In this document: positions 57,092 to 64,000 of the stretch, piece after piece | How positions within the stretch are numbered: the stretch's first letter is position 1 | Layout of the letters: each line of letters starts with the position of its first letter | Assembly (NCBI GenBank): GCA_050084515.1 | Contig: CM114273.1 | Span: forward strand, 1,612,001 to 1,676,000 | DNA from: Blasia pusilla | Taxonomy: Eukaryota > Marchantiophyta > Marchantiopsida > Blasiales | Length of the DNA stretch: 64,000 bases | Direction: 5' to 3' | Made by a program: the position numbers and the translations under genes | Notes under the pieces: model-generated | Databases searched by the model: none | What the model saw: only the letters and a program-made list of their open reading frames with translations | What the model was told of the DNA's origin: nothing

Positions 57092-57997
57092 TTAGCGCTT
57101 CGGAGGACTCCATGGACGCATGCCATGGCAGGGAAGACCTGCCTGCACGGGACAAGGAGAAGAGCCATGGAATCGACAGAGAAGCTGGCCCCGACCCCGA
57201 TCGCATTCGTTTCTCGTGAGCCCCACGCGGCCCTGGGATAGCTTGCTACTGCAACTCTCACTGGTAGGAGATGGAGGTGGAGATGGAGATGGAGATCTTC
57301 TGTCTCCTCCTGAACACTGCCCTCTGTCCGTCTCCAGAAGCGCAGCACATCCTGGGCATGGCGGACACAATTGGCATCGATTTGCGCAATTCAGATACTT
57401 CGAGGGGATGTTCTCAATCCTCCTCGTCGACTCAGGACTCGGAGACCTACAATGGCGAAGAGGCCGAACGAATGCAGGAGATTGGGAGCGAGACTGGGAC
57501 GGAGACGATGGACGCGAGCCACTGAAATAAGCGTAATCTGATAGCGGGAAAGGTCGAGATCTTCCCAGCGGATGCATGAAATCCTCTCGGCGAGTTTCAA
57601 GGTTGTGCGGGTTCAAGGTAGCTTGGATCTTGTAGTCTGTTACATCAGTGGAGGATTTTCCAAAGTAGGGATTGGGATTGCCAGTGGGATCTACGAATGT
57701 CGGGACAGAGACCTTCAAATGCTCCGTGATGTCCGAGTCTGCTCGCCCGTAGTATGGCGTGGTCGCCGACGGGGTGTCCGGGGGCGAGTGGTGGAGCATC
57801 TCCGTGACATCAGTGGTTTGCCGATTGAAGCAGGGCATCGGCGCATTGGCGAGAGATGGATGACTGGAGTGGAGAGGCACTTGGTTGTGGAGCGCGAACG
57901 TGATATCAGTGCACTGATGGCCGAAATACTCGTCCTCGTATCCCAACAATCTCTTCTCCGCCTTCCTCCTCCTATCCTCCTTCTCATATCTAAACAT
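57092..57997 (-). CDS. unknown protein with four copies of an [YC][FY]-G-x4-D-[IV]-T motif
   Basis: A 301-residue frame from ATG 57997. The basic start MFRYEKEDRRRKAEKRLL leads to four related motifs: YFGHQCTDIT (24-33), CFNRQTTDVT (56-65), YYGRADSDIT (82-91) and YFGKSSTDVT (111-120), 26-32 residues apart and each preceded by Pro or acidic residues. Then comes a Ser/Arg/Pro-rich segment and a Cys-rich patch (CANRCQLCPPCPGC, about 205). The last ~60 residues look less protein-like and the true exon may end earlier at a splice donor. The frame can extend upstream through an (AAG)n run as poly-Lys, more likely leader sequence. I do not recognise the family. Motif conservation with varied spacers argues for real coding sequence. 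Confidence 0.5.
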   Translation of the reverse strand: MFRYEKEDRRRKAEKRLLGYEDEYFGHQCTDITFALHNQVPLHSSHPSLANAPMPCFNRQTTDVTEMLHHSPPDTPSATTPYYGRADSDITEHLKVSVPTFVDPTGNPNPYFGKSSTDVTDYKIQATLNPHNLETRREDFMHPLGRSRPFPLSDYAYFSGSRPSSPSQSRSQSPAFVRPLRHCRSPSPESTRRIENIPSKYLNCANRCQLCPPCPGCAALLETDRGQCSGGDRRSPSPSPPPSPTSESCSSKLSQGRVGLTRNECDRGRGQLLCRFHGSSPCPVQAGLPCHGMRPWSPPKR

Positions 57998-58040
57998 CTT
58001 CTTCTTCTTCTTCTTCTTCTTCTTCTTCTTCTTCTTCTTT
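57998..58040. repeat. (CTT)n microsatellite
   Basis: About 14 CTT units (AAG on the minus strand), directly upstream of the ATG at 57997. Confidence 0.95.
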
Positions 58041-59032
58041 GTGCCTTTCAAATGGTCCTGTCAGTGATCAACTCTTCGTCCTTCCTCCTTACCCCCAGCA
58101 ACCCTCACCATCTCCTTCATCTCCTTCATCCATCCAGCCTCTGTCTCCCCTCCCAAAATCTCAAGCTCCTGTCCTCTACATTCGTTTCCGAGATCACACG
58201 TTCCTGCTCCTCCAGATTGCAAAATGAGCAAGAACGCGAACTACTAATCCGCCAACAATTGGCTTTCCCAAGAAGGATCGAAGGAAGGAAGGAAGGGGAC
58301 GACCTGCACAGCGAAACGCACAGTGACAGAAGACGGTGAAACCTGAAGATCAGCGAAGCTCTAGAACGTCGTGACCGCTGATTTTCGAGACTCTTCACTC
58401 CTGATTTGGTGGCCCCTCATGACTGAGGCAGTCCTCCATTGGTCAGGTCTTTCTCATCTCGGCATTGGAAGCGCGTTTATTAAGTTTAGGACATCTGAGG
58501 AAAGCTTGCAAGCAAAAACCGTGGCAGTACAGGAGTATTGCGGAGAGTCGTCGAAGCATCGTGAAGCTGAGTCGCTGACTGAGCTCTCTACAGGGAAATC
58601 AACAGTCGGAGGAGGCAGGAGGTGCTCACGCTTGAGACCAATTGAGAAATCTGTGGATCTGCAGTGCGAAGTTCAGACACTCACCGCCCTCTGAGTGCCT
58701 TTACGGCTCTCTGTATCTGTCACCTCATGGCTCCGATGTTCTTCATGATGGTACTAATCGACTCCTGCAGTTCCTACAATGGATCGCACCTTCCTCGAGA
58801 CTTGCGCCAACACGGATCAAGCAAGTGAACGGTGATGCGAATCGTCCTCGTTCTAGTTCGAGTTCTATTGAATATGCAGTCGACTTCCCACGCGCGCCTG
58901 CCAGTTTCTTAGGGTCCTGTCAGCCCAAGTCTGTGACATGAACCTCCAACCGATTCCTTGCAACTTCCCACAACCCAACGAAAGCATGAATCTCATGAAC
59001 CCATCTCCTTTTCAAATGCAGCCTCTTCCATA
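58041..59032. other. upstream of the minus-strand gene; no other gene recognised
   Basis: GC-moderate with open frames on both strands, none recognised. It is probably the promoter and leader of the minus-strand gene. Confidence 0.35.
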
Positions 59033-59525
59033 AAGAAGTTCACGCCACTCTTCGTTTCGAGGGTTGTCTAGGAACCCGATTCGGAAGCTTATTCATGAGT
59101 CTCGCTACCATAGCAAGAAGTTCACTCAACACTTCGTTTAGAGGGTTGTCTAGGAACCCGACTCGGAAGCTTAATCATGAGTCTCACTGCCATAGCAAGA
59201 AGTTCACTCCACTCTTCGTTTAGAGGGTTGTCTAGAAACCCAATTCCGAATCTTATTCATGAGTCTCACTGCCATAGCAAGAAGTTCACTCAACACTTCG
59301 TTTAGAGGGTTGTCTAGGAACCCAATTCGGAAGCTTATTCATGAGTCTCGCTGCCATAGCAAGAAGTTCACTCCACTCTTCGTTTAGAGGGTTGTCTAGG
59401 AACCCAATTCGGAAGCTTATTCATGAGTCTCGCTGCCATAGCAAGAAGTTCACTCGACTCTTTGTTTAGAGGGTCGTCTAGGAACCCGATTCGGGAGCTT
59501 ATGCATGAGTCTCACTTGCCATAGC
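59033..59525 (+). repeat. 82-bp tandem repeat, six copies
   Basis: aagaagttcact begins units at 59033, 59115, 59197, 59279, 59361 and 59443, exactly 82 bases apart, each containing gagggttgtctaggaacccgattcggaagcttattcatgagtctc with a few changes. Alternate units share variants (ccactcttcg versus caacacttcg), pointing to earlier duplication of pairs. Confidence 0.95.
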
Positions 59526-61139
59526 AGTACATAGATCGATTGGCTTCTTAGGACACCATGGAATTCTACTATCACCCTTTGCCTAGCAAGATCTGGCCTA
59601 CAAAAGGGGTATGGGAAATGTTTCCATTTGGATCCCCATGGCCCCTCAAGTGGAGGATTAGGGTCTTATCATGGATCTCTTTAGGATTTCCCTATGGCAT
59701 ATATTTTATGTATTGAATATAAAATATGGGGAGATTTTACGCAAAATAAGTCATGCCCAACAACTAAGTGGGGGAAATGCTTTTGATGGCATTATGGATG
59801 ATAGGGCCTCCTTAATAGTACCGAGACGGAACTTTGCTTTTCTCTATTTAATTTTTCCCTCTCCGCAAGTAAGAAAAAAGTAGAAACTTGAAGAATGGAA
59901 AAATTTAGAACTCACAACCCTCTAAAATTATATCTAGTATCAATACTTATAGTTCCATATTTCACATACTTCCCCTATAGTGTTCATTCCCATAGAACAA
60001 AAAGAAAAACCTTGAACATAGTTCATTTTCAAATTTTCTTGTTTGAAGGTAAGTAAACCTGCATCATAGAATTTATGGTAAAGAAAATTATTCTCATGTG
60101 GAAAGACACACCCAAAAAAAATTTCAAACCTTCCTACAAAGGCATTTGTCAAAATAATGTTTAAAATCAAGATGGTATATGCAATTAATCATACAAATCT
60201 CCTTAAGAAATTTTGTTGACATTTTAATACTTTAAAATAGTTCAACTAGTATATACTAGAAATAAAAAACTATTTCTGAGTACTTATATGAAATTTCATA
60301 ACTTAGGGGAGACTTAAAAATTACGTTATTGGAAATTTATTTTAATAATATGTGAGAGAAATGGGATTATTAACTTCAGGTTTTTCTTTTTTAGTGCGGA
60401 AACTAAATAAATTCTTTTAAAAAAAAATTATATTTTTCCATAGTCTAATTAGTAATAGACATTTGGGAACCACATTAGACTCAACACAAGGATATGAGCA
60501 AGTAATATTGGATGAATCCTTAGAAAAAAAGATACAATACAATTTACTTTTTAGAAAGATTTTCTAATTCATGATCATAAGGAGGGGAATATTAAACATG
60601 TATTAGGGCCATTCATAAATTTTGGCATGGAAATCTAGCTAACAACCGTAACATGTGTCCCAAAATAACATACAACTCATATACATTCACCTTTGATGAC
60701 GAGCGTGAAAGTTAACATTCTATACATCTTCTTTACTACCACATGTAGGATATCCCCACAAGAGAAACACTTATAAAGTTTCTATGAGGCATTTAATACC
60801 CTGGTGAAGGCGATGGGCCCACATTCCCAATCCTACTGAGTTTCTTTGATGAATCAATGAGTCCCATGCATCATAGCAAGAAGGATGGGATACTAGGGTG
60901 TTCAAGATCTTCAACTATAGGCGTGAGTGCCAAGGTTTCATTTTCTTGTCCACTCATATTATTTTGAAACTATTTTTAGGCTCGCTCATTCTCAAATGGC
61001 TCATACCCTCATGCCTACATAAAAGCTTTTCTGGTTTGCATCTACAAGTAGTGCATAATATGGGTTGATGACTCTAAGATAATTGAGGTCTCCAAAAATC
61101 CCACAAAAAGGAGTGGGAGAAGAGGGAGTTGGCCGAGGC
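59526..61139. other. AT-rich intergenic, nothing recognised
   Basis: No recognisable coding sequence. Near 60600-60880 some phrases resemble pol of copia elements only vaguely; not claimed. Confidence 0.45.
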
Positions 61140-61265
61140 CGAGTCTATGTTGAGGGTAGGGCGGGCCCACGTGAGGGCCTTGGGAACCTGGGCCCGCACA
61201 AATATGTCTGTCTTAAGGATGGACATAAGTTTGTGGATAATATTTTTTCCTTGTGCAACCTTGTT
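61140..61265. mobile_element. hAT-like MITE fragment
   Basis: GC-rich gtagggcgggcccacgtgagggcc and the end aaggatggacataagtttgtggataat...cttgtgcaacc match the right part of the element at 36888-37374; the left end is lost. Confidence 0.5.
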
Positions 61266-62037
61266 AATACAACTATACATTGATTGGAAGTAGGGTATGT
61301 ATATGGTCTCTTTATGCCAAGTTCACATAGAGAGGCTAGAGTACGTGGAGAGAAAAGGAATTAATAAATATTAATGTCCCATGCATGTGCAATATACAAG
61401 CATACGATTTTTCTTTCAAAATTACGAGTATGATGAGCAATATTTTTCTATGAAGAGTTTAAATGTATCAATAAATATTATGAAATTATAAGAAAGAAGT
61501 TAGAAGAACATAAAAAAAATTTTGGTTGTACTTTCATATATACTTTGAGTTCACCATACAAATCTGCTTAGGAGGCAACAAAGATTTTCCAAAAAATTCC
61601 TATTCATTTCTATTCATTAAGATTTCTTCATCATTTTCACTCACCTAAAATTTCCATGTTATTAGAACCACTTTAGCCCCTCAAATTACACAAAACGTAG
61701 TTTGGAGCATAACGCGTGAAGGTCTAAAAGCTAACTTAAAGATCAATAAATTTACAAAGATTTGACTCTATTTTAAATGACAAGAGAAGGAAATCCTTAA
61801 AAATATACTAGACATGGAAGTAAAGACCTTCCCTACATATTCTACATATTTATCTATATTATAATCGATGATCTTATTTATTCACTAAGAAAAAAATAAT
61901 GGGATGATAAGACAAAATAACAACATGCTTAAATTTTCTCCTTGACTCATATTAGATGTGTAGAGAAAATGAATTTGAACACAAGAGGAAAATGTTTTTA
62001 TTGATTAATACTTATATTATATTATACTATAATGTGT
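61266..62037. other. AT-rich intergenic, nothing recognised
   Basis: No open frame or repeat worth naming. Confidence 0.45.
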
Positions 62038-62045
62038 GATCCTAA

Positions 62046-62294
62046 GCAAGATTGCATATGGATAAAGTCATTATATGTGGACTTATGTCCATCTTATAAT
62101 AGGATTTGTTCATGTAACCTACGTTTCCCCATTCTTTTTCATCCCCCAACTTGCCTTCATGATCCGTACTTTCTAAATTTTGCCTACCCCCGCCTCAACT
62201 TCCTCTCCCGTTATTACCTCGCTCACTCTTGTTTTGCCTTCCATCATGAACTATAAATGTGGATCCAACTTTTTGTCCACTTTTGTGCAACCAT
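62046..62294. mobile_element. hAT-like MITE (about 249 bp) with 7-8-bp duplication
   Basis: gatccta(a) at 62038-62045 and gatccta(g) at 62295-62302 flank ends gcaagattgcatatgg and, in reverse, atggttgcacaaaagtggac, related to the termini at 36888 and 37374. Confidence 0.6.
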
Positions 62295-62302
62295 GATCCT
62301 AG

Positions 62303-63300
62303 ATGTACAATAAAATAGTGGGATAATTAGACAAAATAACAAAAAGTTTACAATTTAATCCCTTTATTCATATTTGATGGTAAGGGAAAATAAAATTTAA
62401 TAGAGGAGAAATAGATATTGTTTAAATTTTATGGAAGGGTTGAGTTATTTAGGGGAGTGGTGTATCATTTATATTGAATGGAGGAATGGAATATTATCAT
62501 TCTTCTAAGAGTTAAGAAAATAGAAAGTTTATTCAAATTATGAAATAAAAAAGGATTATTTTTTAAATAATTATCTTACTTCACGTTTGATATTTTGGAA
62601 AAGGAAAATAAATTTTAATGGAAAAAGGAAATAATTTTATTTATTAAAATAAACTAATAATTTAGTTGATGGATGGTATTTTGGTGGGAAAAGTGGAAAG
62701 AGAAGAGTAAATATTTTTTAAATTTTTATGGAAGAATGAAATTATTTGGGGGAGTTGGAAAGTATTTAAATTTTAATTGAGATATAGAATTATTTTTTAA
62801 ATAAAAATTTGTTAATATTTTAAGATTTAAGAAAATAAAAATTATATTAAAATTTGAAATACAAATTATTTCTACATTATGAAAAAAATTTCACGTACAA
62901 GTATATATATATATAATATGGGCAAACCCATAGACACGACAAAAAAAAAAAGTTTGCAAAATTTTCCTTTAATTCAAATTTGATGGAAAATAAATGGATG
63001 GTGAAAATAATTTTTAAAATTAAAATTAACTTATAATTTAATTAATTTCTATTATTTTGGTGGGAAGGAATGAATTATTTAAACTTCTTTGAAAACTTTA
63101 AATTGTTTAGGGGAGTGTAATGTAATTTAAATTTAAATAGAAGAGTTAAAAAATATTTTTATTTTGAAAATTTTATAAAATATTTTTGAAATGGAAAAAT
63201 ATATTTAAAAAAAGAGAAAAGAACCCAAATACTAGAACTGCTTCGGATCATATAAAAACTCTTTTACGAAGTGACACTGCAATTCCCATTTTGCGGTGCG
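62303..63300. other. AT-rich intergenic, nothing recognised
   Basis: Purine-rich AT sequence with loosely repeated phrases (ggaagaatgaaattatttgggggagt) like those near 49400-50100 in the other sense. Confidence 0.4.
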
Positions 63301-64000
63301 CTGTAGTGGTCTTAATCATTTTTTAAACCACAATAAATGCCAAACGTCAAGAATGGCCACCCACCGGATTCCGGAGGCCAGACGGTCTGAAAGTCCGTGT
63401 CTCGGTCCCTCGGATCGGGGATCCTTTGACTAGTCTTCCCAGAAATTAGGGCTCATGTAATTACCTCGGAACTGGGAACTTTGATAACTGTGGTCCGCAA
63501 CCGCAGTTACGACTCAGGACTCAGGAGTGAAGAGTCAGCGTTGACTGACTCTGAACCGTGCCAACTGTTGGTGAGTAAATGAGGAAAGGGGCGAATTGCG
63601 GGAAGAGACTTTAGGTGTGAGGACCGCACTACACACACACACAATGTGTAGATAGACGGTACTTTATCCGGTGACTACTGTGCGAAGGCCCGTCCCTCGG
63701 CATGGGCACATGCACCCATCGTGAGTCCACATGGTATGGATGATGGTGGCAGTACAAGTGTATGGGATGCATGATGAATGGCAGAGAACTGTCAGCACAT
63801 GATGGGGGAGCCATGATGCTCATGGCCGCCACGTTTTGCGCAAGATGCCGGCGACGGTTTGTCGCCTCGGCCCGCTGCTGCTGTAGATGGCGCCGGCCGG
63901 CCCTTTCCCTTCCCTTTCCCTACTCCGTGGCCCGTCCATCGCCTCTCTACCTATCCCGGATTCCCGGTCACCTGCAAGACTAGTCACCCCGTACAGTAGA
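63301..64000. other. GC-rich block at window edge, possible gene start
   Basis: GC and CpG rise sharply after about 63340, as at the other gene islands. Short frames only (plus 63762-63983; minus 63629-63832), none recognised. Near 63900-63930 the run ccctttcccttccctttccc is simple sequence. A gene may begin beyond the window. Confidence 0.35.

Noticed and set aside
57572-58339. 255-codon plus-strand frame with poly-Leu
   Set aside because: The poly-Leu is the (CTT)n microsatellite and the rest is antisense to the minus-strand repeat-motif protein, which has the better coding signal.
59033-59525. Regularly spaced repeats as a CRISPR-like array
   Set aside because: The units are contiguous 82-base repeats without unique spacers, in a plant-type genome.

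Overview
This window reads as nuclear DNA of a land plant or close streptophyte relative. It holds three recognisable host genes, two with spliceosomal introns and all most similar to plant families: a HAD-class acid phosphatase, a plasma-membrane-type adenine nucleotide carrier, and a SOUL heme-binding protein. They sit in small GC-richer islands within long AT-rich tracts full of decayed transposons. The transposon families would suit a seedless plant or other large streptophyte genome, but I cannot name the species. I saw no tRNA, rRNA or CRISPR.

Layout. 1-1930: two decayed Helitron helicase C-termini facing each other. 2240-4280: GC-richer block ending in a 143-bp x4 tandem repeat. 4530-5725: dispersed 50-bp repeats around a LINE 3' fragment. 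6300-12420: an old degenerate repeat field (units of about 350 bp) interrupted by a candidate solo LTR and a Ty1/copia relic. 13800-16850: acid phosphatase gene, with one LINE fragment touching its start codon and another in intron 2. 16850-23700: mostly AT-rich sequence with hAT-like MITE pieces, a 138-bp MITE and LTRs. 23700-25150: older LINE copy. 25880-35045: decayed Ty3/gypsy element on the minus strand with LTR pieces. 35050-40050: MITE, Helitron-end and LINE fragments. 41490-43565: PM-ANT1-like carrier. 45260-51540: Helitron termini, a LINE insertion with target duplication, and long AT-rich tracts. 51400-54000: SOUL gene and its upstream region. 55300-58060: probable minus-strand gene of unknown function with a repeated motif. 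59033-59525: 82-bp x6 minisatellite. 59526-64000: AT-rich sequence with MITEs, ending in a GC-rich block.

The most interesting element is the gypsy retrotransposon. Between its protease and reverse transcriptase it carries a complete but broken C5-cytosine DNA methyltransferase-like domain, recognisable from the DLFGG, catalytic Cys-loop, ENV, RxR and C-terminal motifs. This means a retroelement lineage that encoded its own DNA-methylating enzyme. The same element carries three in-frame-length copies of its gag zinc-knuckle module. A second theme is one LINE family, with a CCHC knuckle and a nuclease-like C-terminus, seen at six places, two of them in or against the acid phosphatase gene. A third is a series of perfect short-loop hairpins, at least one of which looks like a template-switch mutation inside old coding sequence.
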